A DNA stretch of 64,000 bases, taken from contig JADLEX010000057.1 in NCBI GenBank assembly GCA_020845895.1, positions 1-64,000 of the forward strand, read 5' to 3'. Below the pieces are notes generated by a model. It did not search any database and was not told where the DNA came from. It saw nothing but the letters and a program-made list of their open reading frames with translations. The stretch comes from Deltaproteobacteria bacterium (GTDB lineage: Bacteria > Lernaellota > Lernaellaia > JACKCT01). Position 1 is the first letter of the stretch; every line of letters begins with the position of its first letter. The position numbers and the translations under genes are program-made. Positions 16,445 to 25,156 of the stretch are shown one piece after another.

Positions 16445-17677
16445 TTGAAAGTCCTCATCACCAGCGCGCGCACGCCGCATGCGCTCAACGCGATCCGCCA
16501 GTTCGGCGAGAGCGGATGCACGGTCATCGCCGCCGACTGCACGCGGCTCGCCCCGGGACTCTACTCCCGTTTCGCCGCCGAACGCCGGATCACGCCCCCA
16601 ATGACCGAGCGCCCGCGCGAGTGGGCCGACTGGCTGCGTGCCGAGTTGCGTGGCGGCGGGTACGACCTCGTCTTTCCCTGCTTCGAGGAAATTTTCGTCG
16701 TCGCGGCGATCGCGGGCGAACTGCGCGAATTCACGTCGCTCGTCGTCCCCGATTTCGAGACGATGATGCGCGTTCACGACAAGACGCGCCTTGCCGACAC
16801 CATGCGCGCCCTCGCGATCGCGGTGCCCGAAACGGCCCAGCCGCAATCCGACGATGAGTTGCGCGAACTCGCCGGGGGACTTCCCTACCCCGCGATCATC
16901 AAAATGCCCGACGCGAACAACAGCCTTGGCCTCGCCGTCGTAAACGGCCCGGACGAACTGATCGAGACGTACGCCCGGACGATTCGTTTCCTGAACGTGC
17001 CGCCGCACCGCCGCCCGGTGGTGCAACCCAAGATCGAGGGGCGACTCGTCTATACGCTCGGTCTCGCGGATCGAGGCACGCTCGCGGCGTTTCTCGCTTA
17101 TCGCCCCCTCATGTCGTTTCCGGACACGGGAGGGACCGCGTTCTACCGCGAGACGACGATCGAGCCGGCGGCGGAGCGGCTCGCGGAACGTTTCGTGAGC
17201 GGGCTCGGCTGGCACGGATTCATCGGCATGGACGTCATCCTGGACCGGGATGAGAAGGCGTGGCTGATCGATGCGAATCCGCGACCGACGCCCGCGTACC
17301 AGACCGGCCGCGCGGCGGGGGTGGACTTTACCTCGATCTACCTGGACATCGCCGGGGGACGTCGAAGCGGTTCGCGCCCCGCGGCGCGGGCCGGCGTCCG
17401 GACGAAGACGCTCTTCGTCGAACTCATCTGGTTTTTCATGCTGCTGCTTCCCGGGCGAGGATGGCTCGCGCGGGCGCGGCGGGCGCTCACCTTTTTCACG
17501 CCGAAGCCGCACATCCCCGACATCCACCGCGCCGACGACCCGTGGCCGTCCGTCGCGATGTCGATCTTCGTACCTTGGTTCATGTTTATCATCACGCCCG
17601 TGAAAAAAGAGAACGCCGGATTCTGCTATTCGTGCAACTTCACGGGCGAAACGCGCCGCAAACTTCTGGGCGCGTGA
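16445..17677 (+). CDS. ATP-grasp family ligase
   Basis: An N-terminal Rossmann-like domain (MKVLITSARTPHALNAIRQF; GCTVIAADC) precedes an ATP-grasp core: the hinge-binding region PAIIKMPDANNSLGLAVV, VVQPKIEGRLVY, WHGFIGMDVILD and the Mg-binding DANPRPTPAYQTG (N-x-R of the family). This resembles carbamoyl-phosphate-synthase-like ligases that join a carboxylate to an amine. A C-terminal extension (about 330-410) has an amphipathic or membrane-touching segment (WFFMLLLPGRG) and ends with ENAGFCYSCNF. Start TTG 16445 follows the GNAT stop directly. Substrate unknown. Confidence 0.85.
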   Translation: MKVLITSARTPHALNAIRQFGESGCTVIAADCTRLAPGLYSRFAAERRITPPMTERPREWADWLRAELRGGGYDLVFPCFEEIFVVAAIAGELREFTSLVVPDFETMMRVHDKTRLADTMRALAIAVPETAQPQSDDELRELAGGLPYPAIIKMPDANNSLGLAVVNGPDELIETYARTIRFLNVPPHRRPVVQPKIEGRLVYTLGLADRGTLAAFLAYRPLMSFPDTGGTAFYRETTIEPAAERLAERFVSGLGWHGFIGMDVILDRDEKAWLIDANPRPTPAYQTGRAAGVDFTSIYLDIAGGRRSGSRPAARAGVRTKTLFVELIWFFMLLLPGRGWLARARRALTFFTPKPHIPDIHRADDPWPSVAMSIFVPWFMFIITPVKKENAGFCYSCNFTGETRRKLLGA

Positions 17678-17680
17678 GAT

Positions 17681-18433
17681 TCAGATCCCGCCGCCGTCGG
17701 CGACCTCGGTGAGTGACTCGTTGCCGCACACGATGTAGAGCGCTTCCTCGGCGACCACGTTGTCGGTCGGCGCCATGCGGCGATAACGCCCGCCGGCAAG
17801 CACGTAGCGGTCGAGCACATGAATCGCGTTGCCCGAGCAAAACTCCTCGAAATCGCGGATCGTGAGCACGCGGATATTCGGCGTGTCGTACCAGTGGTAC
17901 GGTAGCGTTTCGGTGACCGGAGTGCGCCCGTCGCGCAGGAGCTGCTCGCGCACGCGCCAGTGGCCAAAGTTGGGGAAGCTGACCACGCCCACACGCCCCA
18001 CGCGCAGCATTTCGAGCATGATGTCGCGCGGGTTTTTCACGGTCTGAAGCGTCATCTCGAGCACGACGTAGTCGAACGCGTCGCGGGGGAACGTGGCCAG
18101 AAGCCCCGCGTCGAGATCTCCCTGGATCACGGGGACGCCGCGTGCGACGCACTCGATGAGCTTTTCAGGGTCCTTCTCCACCCCCTGCCCGCGCACGTCC
18201 TTCTTGACGCGCAGCGCGTGAAGCAGGCTGCCGCGGCCGCAACCCAAATCGAGCACGCTGGTGCCCGACGCGACGATCCGCTCGATCAGTTCGTGGTCCC
18301 ATCGGTCGGCCGGTACGCGCCCCGTCACCATTTCCACCGTGTCCGACGGCTCGGCGGGCGGCAGACGCAGCGCTCCGGCGGGGTGGTGTATCCGCCCGAG
18401 CTCGGCGAGCGCTTTGTCTTCGCGGTCGATCAT
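17681..18433 (-). CDS. metW: Methionine biosynthesis protein MetW
   Basis: MetW is a class-I methyltransferase-fold partner of MetX homoserine acyltransferase. The SAM-binding glycine loop is GTSVLDLGCGRGSLL; the MetW signatures IQGDLDAGL, FDYVVLEMTLQTVKNP, VVSFPNFGHWRVREQLL and LPYHWYDTPNI are all there. The protein is 250 residues; an N-terminal extension of about 35 residues precedes the usual ~200-residue core. The ATG overlaps the metX stop (ATGA). It ends three bases from the convergent ATP-grasp gene. Confidence 0.95.
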   Translation of the reverse strand: MIDREDKALAELGRIHHPAGALRLPPAEPSDTVEMVTGRVPADRWDHELIERIVASGTSVLDLGCGRGSLLHALRVKKDVRGQGVEKDPEKLIECVARGVPVIQGDLDAGLLATFPRDAFDYVVLEMTLQTVKNPRDIMLEMLRVGRVGVVSFPNFGHWRVREQLLRDGRTPVTETLPYHWYDTPNIRVLTIRDFEEFCSGNAIHVLDRYVLAGGRYRRMAPTDNVVAEEALYIVCGNESLTEVADGGGI

Positions 18434-19656
18434 TCGCCGCCACCGTTCAGGTTGGCGAGAAATCCCGTGACGAGCCGCGAGAGCCGCTCGGTTTCGAGCA
18501 GAAAGGCGTCGTGGCCGTACTGCGACGCGAGGTTGGCATAGGTCACAAGGCGGCGGTTTTGCGCCAGCGCCGTCGCGATCGCCATGCTGCCCGACGGCGG
18601 GTAGAGCCAGTCGCTCGAAAAGCTCACGATCATCCACGCGCATCGGGCCTTGGACATCGCGCGCGTCAGATCGCCGCCGCCGTGCTCGGCCGCGTCGAAG
18701 TAGTCCATCGCCCGCGTGATGTACAAAAACGAGTTGCCGTCGAAACGCTCGACGAACGCCGCTCCCTGATGACGCAGATAGCTCTCGACCTCGTACTCGA
18801 CTTCGATCTGAAATCCGGGAACATCCTTTTCGCGAAGCCGCCGGCCGAACTTGCTCGTCATCGACGTGTCGGACAGATAGGTGATGTGCCCGATCATGCG
18901 CGCGACCGCGAGACCGCGATCGGGGCCTTCCGGCTCGCCGTAATAATCGCCGCCGCGAAAGTTCGGATCGGAGATTACGGCGTTGCGCGCGGCGAAGTTG
19001 AACGCCACGCCCTGCGCCATCAGGTGCGGCGTCGCCGCGAGCACCATCACCGAGCGCACGCGGTCGGGATAGGCCAGCGCCCACTCGATGGCCTGTTGCC
19101 CGCCAAGGCTTCCGCCGCACACGGTCACGAGCCGATCGATGCCGAGGTGCGTGACGAGACGCTCCTGAAGCCGCACCCAATCCTCGACGGTGACGACGGG
19201 AAACCGCATGCCGTAGGGCTTGCCGGTGCGCGGATCGATCGACGACGGACCGGTCGTGCCGTAGCAACTGCCGAGCACGTTGGAACAGATGACGAAGTAG
19301 CGGCTCGTGTCGAAGGGCTTGCCGGGGCCGATCATCGCGTCCCACCAGCCGGGGCGTTTTGCGCGCCAGGGCCGGTCGTCAGCCTGCCAATTCGCGCACC
19401 ATCCGGCGGCGTGTGCGTCGCCGGAAAGCGCGTGCGTGATCAGGATCGCGTTGTCGCGCGCGGGCGAGAGTGTGCCGTAGGTTTCATACTCGACATCGAC
19501 GGGATAAAGCGACTCGCCGCACTCGAGGGGCAGCGGTCGGGTTTCATCCGCGAGGCGCACCCGCAACGGCTGCGTCCACCCCACCGAGCCCGGGGAATCG
19601 GGCCCGTCGGGACGGACGGCAATGTGATCGGGCAGCGCGTTGACGGAATCGCTCAT
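18430..19656 (-). CDS. metX: Homoserine O-acetyltransferase MetX
   Basis: MetX acylates homoserine for methionine synthesis. The alpha/beta-hydrolase fold shows the nucleophile elbow VCGGSLGGQQAIEWAL, the Asp in VSFSSDWLYPP and the His in QYGHDAFLLE, giving a full Ser-Asp-His triad. The family segments ITHALSGDAHAAG and GKPYGMRFPVVTVEDWV are present. 408 residues is somewhat long because of an N-terminal extension. The metX-metW pair is a common operon. A sigma-70-like promoter lies about 40 bases upstream; I looked for a SAM riboswitch and found no room for one. Confidence 0.96.
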   Translation of the reverse strand: MSDSVNALPDHIAVRPDGPDSPGSVGWTQPLRVRLADETRPLPLECGESLYPVDVEYETYGTLSPARDNAILITHALSGDAHAAGWCANWQADDRPWRAKRPGWWDAMIGPGKPFDTSRYFVICSNVLGSCYGTTGPSSIDPRTGKPYGMRFPVVTVEDWVRLQERLVTHLGIDRLVTVCGGSLGGQQAIEWALAYPDRVRSVMVLAATPHLMAQGVAFNFAARNAVISDPNFRGGDYYGEPEGPDRGLAVARMIGHITYLSDTSMTSKFGRRLREKDVPGFQIEVEYEVESYLRHQGAAFVERFDGNSFLYITRAMDYFDAAEHGGGDLTRAMSKARCAWMIVSFSSDWLYPPSGSMAIATALAQNRRLVTYANLASQYGHDAFLLETERLSRLVTGFLANLNGGGE

Positions 19657-19688
19657 CGACCGTTTCTACCGGGTGTTTCGGGCGATAG

Positions 19689-19717
19689 AGCATGCTCATC
19701 GCGTCCGACGCTGTCAA
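19689..19717 (-). promoter_or_regulatory. Putative sigma-70 promoter for metX-metW
   Basis: On the minus strand a perfect TTGACA (19712-19717) is followed after 17 bp by CATGCT (19689-19694). The transcript would begin near 19682, about 26 bases before the metX ATG. Confidence 0.5.
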
Positions 19718-19760
19718 CGACGCGGGCGCGGATTTCGGGATGTTCGGTGCGTTCAGTCCG

Positions 19761-22085
19761 TCACAGAACGCACGAAATGACATCCGCCTCCGGCGTGAAA
19801 TCGCCCGGGTCCGTCGTGTCGCCGAAGCTCAGGTCGCTGGGATCCCGCGACCACACCGCCGCGCGCCACGTGACGGGTTCGCCGATTTCGAGCGCCGATT
19901 CCGCTTGATCGATCGTCATTGTCAGCACATTGCCGTCGATCGCGAATGTGGCGGTCGTCGCCGTTGCGCTCCACGCGCCGAGCGAGCGATCGAATCGGAA
20001 CATGCCGTACGAGCCGTACTGGTAGCTGACGATGTAGACGACATCGCCGCCGTAGGTGGGACTGTCGGCGGTTTCGTTGGTCCAATCCGTGCTGGCGTCG
20101 AAGACGGCATAGTACTCGATGAATTCGTCGCTTTCGCCTTCTTCGTTCAGGTCCTCGGCATACGTGATCTCGACTTCGTAGCCGGTCTCCGTCTGCCGGA
20201 TGCCGTAAAAGTCGATATCCATATAGCCCTTGTAGGGCGGCTCGGCCTTGTCCTCGTAGTAACGCAGATCCCACAGCGGATCGGCCCACAGCCAGCCGCG
20301 CTGCTCGCAGTGGCAGTTGCAATTCGCGCCCTTGGAGTAGTTCGAGCCGCTCGCGGGGCCGCCGTATTTCGTCGCGGCGTGGTTCATGGCTTCGTCGGGC
20401 GATACGTGGCCGTCGGCGTTGCCGCCGTTCGCAATCTTGTCCGCCTCGTTTTCGAAGAAGCCGTTCCAGAACATGTTGCTGACTTCGCTTCCGTCGCCGT
20501 CCGTCGTTCCGTACGACGTTTTGTCCTTGCTCGCGGAGGTCAGCATGTTCACGCCCCAACGGCGAAGCCCGTTCTCGCCGGTGTTTTCGCGCCACCATCC
20601 CGAATAGCAGGATTGGACGATCATGTTGAGGTCGCAGTATCCCGCCTGCCGGCACTGGTTCTGGCTGTACTCCATCACCTTGGGGCAGTTGACGTGCGCG
20701 TTGAGCTTTTGCGCCACACGCCAGGCTTCGAGCCAGCCATCACCGTTCGCGACGTGAATCGCGCCCTGCGATTCCTCGCCGTGACCCGTGATGTAAATCC
20801 ACAACTCGTCCATGCATTTCATGCCCGCGAGAAAGTTCTCGATGGCCGTGAGCGCTTCGGCCGACGTCGGACGGTCGAGCAGCGTCGCCGCGCCGTCGTC
20901 CATGATGAGGTCGAAGCCCATCTTCGCGCGCATCCCATTGCGCTGCATCCAGCTCTTGCCCGGCGCGTCGCCGAGATTGATGACCAAGGCCTTTCGCTCG
21001 ATGGGGATGCTCGCTCCATCCGGCGAGCAGGTCGTCACGCCCGCCACCTTGGGCGGGATCGAAGACATTTCGATGGGCGACATGGCGGGTTCATCGGGAC
21101 CGAGCACCGAAGTCGGATCTTCGTCCTCGCCGTACCCGGGTCCGCCCCACGGCAGGAAATTGAAGTAGGAGTCGCCCGCGGCGGCGTGGTCGCCCGAGCC
21201 ATCCCATGACGATCCGGTTTCCGACGAATCCAGCGCGATGCGCGTCCAGTTCTCGAATCCGAATTTGTTGTCCGCATCCAGTCCGAGCGTCGCGGCGTCG
21301 GTCCAGACCCAGCCCTCAGCGGCCGACGCGGTGTCGATCGCGGCATTCTGCGCGATCCACTCGCTGCCTCGCCCGCCCTCGCCCCAGCTTCCGCTCCGGT
21401 CGTTATCGACGACGGCGTTGAGCACCGTGGCGCCCGAGGGAACGGAGGAACTCTCCACACCAAAACGCACCGAGACCGTATTGGCCGAGTGATCGAGTGA
21501 CAGCATCGCGAGGACGCGTCCGAACGATTCCTTCGCATCCGCGGGTGCGGGCATCGACTCCGCCGCCGGGTTCGCCGGCGCGTACACACGCAGCACCGGT
21601 TTGTCGCTCAGATAAATCGACGTGCCGTTGACATTCGGCCACCAACTCTGCTCCTCGACCGTGACCTCACCGCTCGCGGGATCGGCCGAAACGTAAAGAA
21701 CGGGATGCGCGAACTGCGCGAAGGGATCGAGATCGACGAACGCGAACCACCGATCGCCATCGGCCTTGGCCGACTTGGCGGACTCCGACGGCGGCGCGTC
21801 GGGATTGTCGTCGTCGCCGGGCGACGCCTCCGGCTCGGCGGTGACGGCCGGCGCGACCTCGTCATCCGCGCCGAGCGGTTCTTCGAAGATCATCGCCTGC
21901 CAACCCGAATCCACGCCATGCTCAGCCACCGCGTTCGCGACGAGGCCGACGAAGGAATCCACGGCCTCGACGGGGCCGCCGTCATCGTCGCCGCTCGACG
22001 AATCGTCATCGTCGTCGCCGCAAGAGCATCCTGCGAACAAACCCAGGGCCAGAAGGAGCAGGGCAAACAGAAGGCATCGGCGCAT
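19761..22085 (-). CDS. Clan-CD (caspase/legumain-like) cysteine peptidase lipoprotein
   Basis: A 774-residue exported protein. The signal peptide MRRCLLFALLLLALGLFAGC ends in a lipobox; the Cys is followed by an Asp/Ser-rich tether (GDDDDDSSSGDDDGG). In the centre, WIYITGHGEES supplies His435 and MIVQSCYSGWW supplies Cys493, the H-G...x-C-x-S-G dyad of clan CD peptidases (legumain, caspase, gingipain types); hydrophobic strands precede both. NADGHVSPDEA resembles a Ca-binding loop. N- and C-terminal regions look like beta-rich domains without clear assignment. ATG 22085 follows GGAGA. Probably outer-membrane or periplasm attached; substrate unknown. No pro-peptide or partner gene is obvious nearby. 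Confidence 0.8.
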   Translation of the reverse strand: MRRCLLFALLLLALGLFAGCSCGDDDDDSSSGDDDGGPVEAVDSFVGLVANAVAEHGVDSGWQAMIFEEPLGADDEVAPAVTAEPEASPGDDDNPDAPPSESAKSAKADGDRWFAFVDLDPFAQFAHPVLYVSADPASGEVTVEEQSWWPNVNGTSIYLSDKPVLRVYAPANPAAESMPAPADAKESFGRVLAMLSLDHSANTVSVRFGVESSSVPSGATVLNAVVDNDRSGSWGEGGRGSEWIAQNAAIDTASAAEGWVWTDAATLGLDADNKFGFENWTRIALDSSETGSSWDGSGDHAAAGDSYFNFLPWGGPGYGEDEDPTSVLGPDEPAMSPIEMSSIPPKVAGVTTCSPDGASIPIERKALVINLGDAPGKSWMQRNGMRAKMGFDLIMDDGAATLLDRPTSAEALTAIENFLAGMKCMDELWIYITGHGEESQGAIHVANGDGWLEAWRVAQKLNAHVNCPKVMEYSQNQCRQAGYCDLNMIVQSCYSGWWRENTGENGLRRWGVNMLTSASKDKTSYGTTDGDGSEVSNMFWNGFFENEADKIANGGNADGHVSPDEAMNHAATKYGGPASGSNYSKGANCNCHCEQRGWLWADPLWDLRYYEDKAEPPYKGYMDIDFYGIRQTETGYEVEITYAEDLNEEGESDEFIEYYAVFDASTDWTNETADSPTYGGDVVYIVSYQYGSYGMFRFDRSLGAWSATATTATFAIDGNVLTMTIDQAESALEIGEPVTWRAAVWSRDPSDLSFGDTTDPGDFTPEADVISCVL

Positions 22086-22179
22086 GGCGGTTCTCCGTTG
22101 GGCGCGAGTGTCGAACGAATCGCTGATGTTGTTGGGATGATCGTCGGCCAAATGCGGGCAACGTGTCAATAACCGCTCG

Positions 22180-22902
22180 TTAGTTCACGGTCGACGCTCT
22201 TCCGAAAATCCACTGCGGCTGATCGAAAACGAGTGCGTCGAGGGGAATGCGCAGGTCCGGGTGGTCGCCGAATTTGTGCGCGACGTAGGCGAGAGCGGCG
22301 AATGTCATGGCTATCATGAAAACATGCCAGATCGGACCGGCGAGGGGGCCGAGAAGCAACGAGTCCCAGATCAAAATCCAGCACCACATGAGCGACGCGC
22401 GAAAGGCGCGTCGGCGAAGGACGGGAACCGGAAGCAGGCGGCTGAACAGGAGCGGAAACGCCAGCGCCGGGCGCCAGTACCACATGCCCAGGTAGCCGAG
22501 GACGTTCCCGCGATACTGGAGCGTCCACCATTTAAGCGACGAGTTGAGCGTCTCGAGGCAGACACCGAACGCCACGAACACGACAACGCACGCGGCGAGC
22601 AGCCGTCCGAAGGACACGTCGGATTCACCGGGACGTCGTACGAGGGACAGCCCGATGGTCAGGGCCAAATAGAACGTGAAAAAGAATCCAAACAGCGAGA
22701 AAAGCGGGACATTTCCGCCGTGCCAGACGTCGAGCAGGTCCGCTTCGGCGGCGCGATTGAAGACGTAAACTGAGGGGTCGTACACCGCGGCCGGCGGGAT
22801 GGTGAAGGCGAGAAAAAGCAGTGTCGTTCGATGGGGCCGAAAGTAGATGGCGTGCGTCAGAAGATGAATCACGACGAGATTCTGTGCTACCAGAAGGACC
22901 AC
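22180..22902 (-). CDS. Seven-TM-like integral membrane protein, unknown family, copy 2
   Basis: A 240-residue polytopic protein (about six to seven hydrophobic segments) with no family I recognise. It is a paralogue of the gene at 23022-23774: shared are IYFRPHRTTLLFL, AVYDPSVYVFNR, GVCLETLNSSLKWW and GMWYWRPALAFPLLF, at the same spacing. The acidic Glu in GVCLETLN and the His-Arg in YFRPHRT, inside or next to membrane segments, are candidates for functional residues. Start is GTG 22902 after a GGGGCG; no ATG fits. Same strand and order as copy 1, gap 119 bases. Confidence 0.75.
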   Translation of the reverse strand: MVLLVAQNLVVIHLLTHAIYFRPHRTTLLFLAFTIPPAAVYDPSVYVFNRAAEADLLDVWHGGNVPLFSLFGFFFTFYLALTIGLSLVRRPGESDVSFGRLLAACVVVFVAFGVCLETLNSSLKWWTLQYRGNVLGYLGMWYWRPALAFPLLFSRLLPVPVLRRRAFRASLMWCWILIWDSLLLGPLAGPIWHVFMIAMTFAALAYVAHKFGDHPDLRIPLDALVFDQPQWIFGRASTVN

Positions 22903-23021
22903 TCGCGCCCCATGATATCCGTTGGACCGGACAAAGGTTCACAGAAACTTCGCGCCTTGTCCATGGGCGTTGTCCATGGGGCCTGGGTCGACGAAGGACG
23001 GGGTCGAACCAGCTCCACCGA

Positions 23022-23774
23022 TCAGGCGTGCTCGGCGCGAAAGGGGTCGGTACGACGAAAAACGAATTGCGGACCGGGATACTGCAACCGCGCGATGGCG
23101 ATGTCCCCGCGAATCCACCCGAGACGCCCGCCGATCCAAACGGAGAGCGGTGTGAGGAAGATGATCGCGGTGCAGATCATTTCGTAAACCTGCGGCAGGC
23201 CCATCGCCCGAACGACCTGGATGGACGCCATCCATCCCACGGCGAGCAGGAGGGTGAGCGCCGTCATGCGCCGGCGAATCCGGACGTCTTCGATCATCGC
23301 GGCGAAAAAAATCGGGAACGAAATCGCCGGGCGCCAGATCCACATGCCGACATACGCAAAGGCGTTCGGGTCCGGATCCTTGAGCGCCCACCACCCGAGG
23401 CTCTCGTTCAGAATCTCCATGCAGACACCGATCAGGACGAACACGATGATCGATGTGTTGACGAACTCGGAATACCGGGCTGTTCTTTCGTGGAGCATTC
23501 GAACGAAGCTCGTCGCGATGGAAAGCGACACGTAATAGACGAAAAGAAAGCCGAGCAGGTTGACGATGGGGCACCAGGCATCGAAGACCCCGATCGTCAT
23601 CCCGGGGTTTCGATGGAACTCGTAGATCGTCGGGTCGTACATGACCGCGAACGGGAGCGTCGCGCCAAGAAACCATAGAGACGTGCGGTGTGGACGAAAG
23701 TAGAGCATGTGCGCGAGGAGAAGGACCACGACGATCTGCTGGGCGAAGGCGAAGATCACGAGCGCCTCCGCCAT
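23022..23774 (-). CDS. Seven-TM-like integral membrane protein, unknown family, copy 1
   Basis: A 250-residue polytopic protein related along its length to the neighbour at 22180-22902 (MLYFRPHRTSLWFL, AVMYDPTIYEFHRN, GVCMEILNESLGWW, GMWIWRPAISFPIFF). About seven hydrophobic segments; the C-terminal tail is soluble and basic. Neither copy has an enzyme motif I know. The ATG overlaps the end of the small membrane protein gene upstream by 19 bases, suggesting that three genes (23756, 23022, 22180) form one unit driven from a promoter near 24050. Confidence 0.8.
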   Translation of the reverse strand: MAEALVIFAFAQQIVVVLLLAHMLYFRPHRTSLWFLGATLPFAVMYDPTIYEFHRNPGMTIGVFDAWCPIVNLLGFLFVYYVSLSIATSFVRMLHERTARYSEFVNTSIIVFVLIGVCMEILNESLGWWALKDPDPNAFAYVGMWIWRPAISFPIFFAAMIEDVRIRRRMTALTLLLAVGWMASIQVVRAMGLPQVYEMICTAIIFLTPLSVWIGGRLGWIRGDIAIARLQYPGPQFVFRRTDPFRAEHA

Positions 23775-23965
23775 TCACGCCGGATGCTCCAAATGGACAG
23801 AATGAGAAACGGAGTCACTCCCAGATACTTCGTCCATGCCGCGTTGTGGGAGCAGAGCTGAACCACCACCACGCCCACGAGAGCGAATACGCTAAGCTGC
23901 GGTAGTATCATGAAGATCCGCACGACTGTCGACCGTGCGGTTTGCTCTGGGCTGTTCGATTTCAT
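23756..23965 (-). CDS. Small two-TM protein
   Basis: A 69-residue protein with two hydrophobic segments (RIFMILPQLSVFALVGVVVV and LGVTPFLILSIWSI) and a basic C-terminus (RREWRRRS), so the tail is probably cytoplasmic. It overlaps the start of the first paralogous membrane protein by 19 bases and is the first gene after the minus-strand promoter at 24050-24078. ATG 23965 is preferred, with GTG 23989 as alternative. Function unknown; the overlap suggests it works with the membrane proteins that follow. Confidence 0.6.
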   Translation of the reverse strand: MKSNSPEQTARSTVVRIFMILPQLSVFALVGVVVVQLCSHNAAWTKYLGVTPFLILSIWSIRREWRRRS

Positions 23966-24049
23966 CACGATGCCGCTCAATCCCGTCACATCCCCGGACG
24001 AGGCGGAATGACCGCTAAAACGCGGATTGACCGCCAGAACACGATGGTC

Positions 24050-24078
24050 ATTTTAGTTATCTTAGGTCGAAAAGGCAA
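24050..24078 (-). promoter_or_regulatory. Putative sigma-70 promoter for the unknown membrane protein operon
   Basis: On the minus strand TTGCCT (24073-24078), 17-bp spacer, TAAAAT (24050-24055; five of six consensus positions). It lies in a locally AT-rich patch of the 23990-24252 gap, about 80 bases before the first gene. Confidence 0.5.
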
Positions 24079-24181
24079 GAAGTATCGACCGGACGTCCGG
24101 ATTTTTCCCGGGCGATGCCAAGTCGCCCCGTCCTCGTCACGTTCTTTCGGAGAAGCTCAGCCGTGGCTGGGCGCGCGTGCC

Positions 24182-24210
24182 TTGATCTCGACTTGGGCAC
24201 CGGCGATGAT
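24182..24210 (+). promoter_or_regulatory. Putative sigma-70 promoter for the SDR gene
   Basis: TTGATC (24182-24187), 17-bp spacer, GATGAT (24205-24210), four matches in each box; 43 bases before ATG 24253. Confidence 0.35.
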
Positions 24211-24252
24211 GAGCGCGATCCGCCGCCCATCCACGACGAAACGAGGAAACGC

Positions 24253-25137
24253 ATGTCCGCCGCGAACAACGAACACACCGCCCACAAGGGTTTTGTATTG
24301 GTCACGGGATCTTCGACCGGCATCGGGCGCGCCACTGCGCGACTTCTCGCCCGCCTCGGTTTTTTCGTCTTCGCCGCCGTGCGAAAGGACGCCGACTCCG
24401 AAAGCTGGCGCGCCGAGGGACAGGATCGGATCGAGCCCGTGATTCTCGACGTCACGAGACCCGAGACCATTTCCGCCACCATGACGCACATCGAAACCCG
24501 AGTTGGAAACGCGGGCCTTTTCGGGCTGGTGAACAACGCCGGCATCGGCCTCGGCGGTCCCGTCGAATTCCTCCCCATGGACGATCTTCGCCGCCAATTC
24601 GAGGTCAATTTCTTCGGCCTCGTCGCCGTCACGCAGGCCGCGATGCCGCTGATCCGCCGCGCGCGTGGGCGCGTTGTCCACGTCAGCAGCGCCTCGGGCC
24701 TCGTCTCCCAGCCCTTCGCCGGACCCTACTGCGCGAGCAAGTTCGCCCTCGAGGCGATGGCCGACGCCATGCGCATGGAGCTTCGCTCGGCCGGAATCCA
24801 AGTGTCGATTGTGGAACCCGGGCGCATCAAGACGCCAATCTGGGACCGCACGCTGGCGGAGGCCGATCGGCTTCGTGCAAACATGTCCCCAAAGGCGGAG
24901 GAGTACTACGGAGCCGAGCTCGACCAGATCACGTCCATCGTGAAAAAGGCCGAGGCGTCGGGAATTCCCGCGGAGCACGTCGCGGAAGCGATTTTGCACG
25001 CGCTCAGTTCGCCGTTTCCGCGAATCCGTTACCTCGTGGGCATGGACGCCAGGATTCAAGTGCTCGCAGCGAAACTCCTGCCCACGCGGGCCTTCGATGC
25101 GCTGGCGATGTTCCTGATGAAAAAGGGCTGGGTTTAG
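24253..25137 (+). CDS. Short-chain dehydrogenase/reductase
   Basis: A classical SDR: cofactor motif VTGSSTGIGRATARLLA, LVNNAGIGLGG, the catalytic Ser in VVHVSSASGLVS and YxxxK as PYCASKFALEAMADAM (here the active Tyr is in GPYCASK). After it comes EPGRIKTPIWDRT. The architecture (294 residues) fits retinol or 11-beta-hydroxysteroid dehydrogenase-like SDRs; the substrate cannot be told. ATG 24253 follows GAGGAAAC. It is followed after 19 bases by the NYN nuclease gene. Confidence 0.92.
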   Translation: MSAANNEHTAHKGFVLVTGSSTGIGRATARLLARLGFFVFAAVRKDADSESWRAEGQDRIEPVILDVTRPETISATMTHIETRVGNAGLFGLVNNAGIGLGGPVEFLPMDDLRRQFEVNFFGLVAVTQAAMPLIRRARGRVVHVSSASGLVSQPFAGPYCASKFALEAMADAMRMELRSAGIQVSIVEPGRIKTPIWDRTLAEADRLRANMSPKAEEYYGAELDQITSIVKKAEASGIPAEHVAEAILHALSSPFPRIRYLVGMDARIQVLAAKLLPTRAFDALAMFLMKKGWV

Positions 25138-25156
25138 GCCGGACGAGGGAACGGCC

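Noticed and set aside
19657-19760. SAM riboswitch before metX
   Set aside because: Only about 104 bases are available, and a TTGACA promoter places the transcript start 26 bases before the gene; no SAM-aptamer helices were seen.
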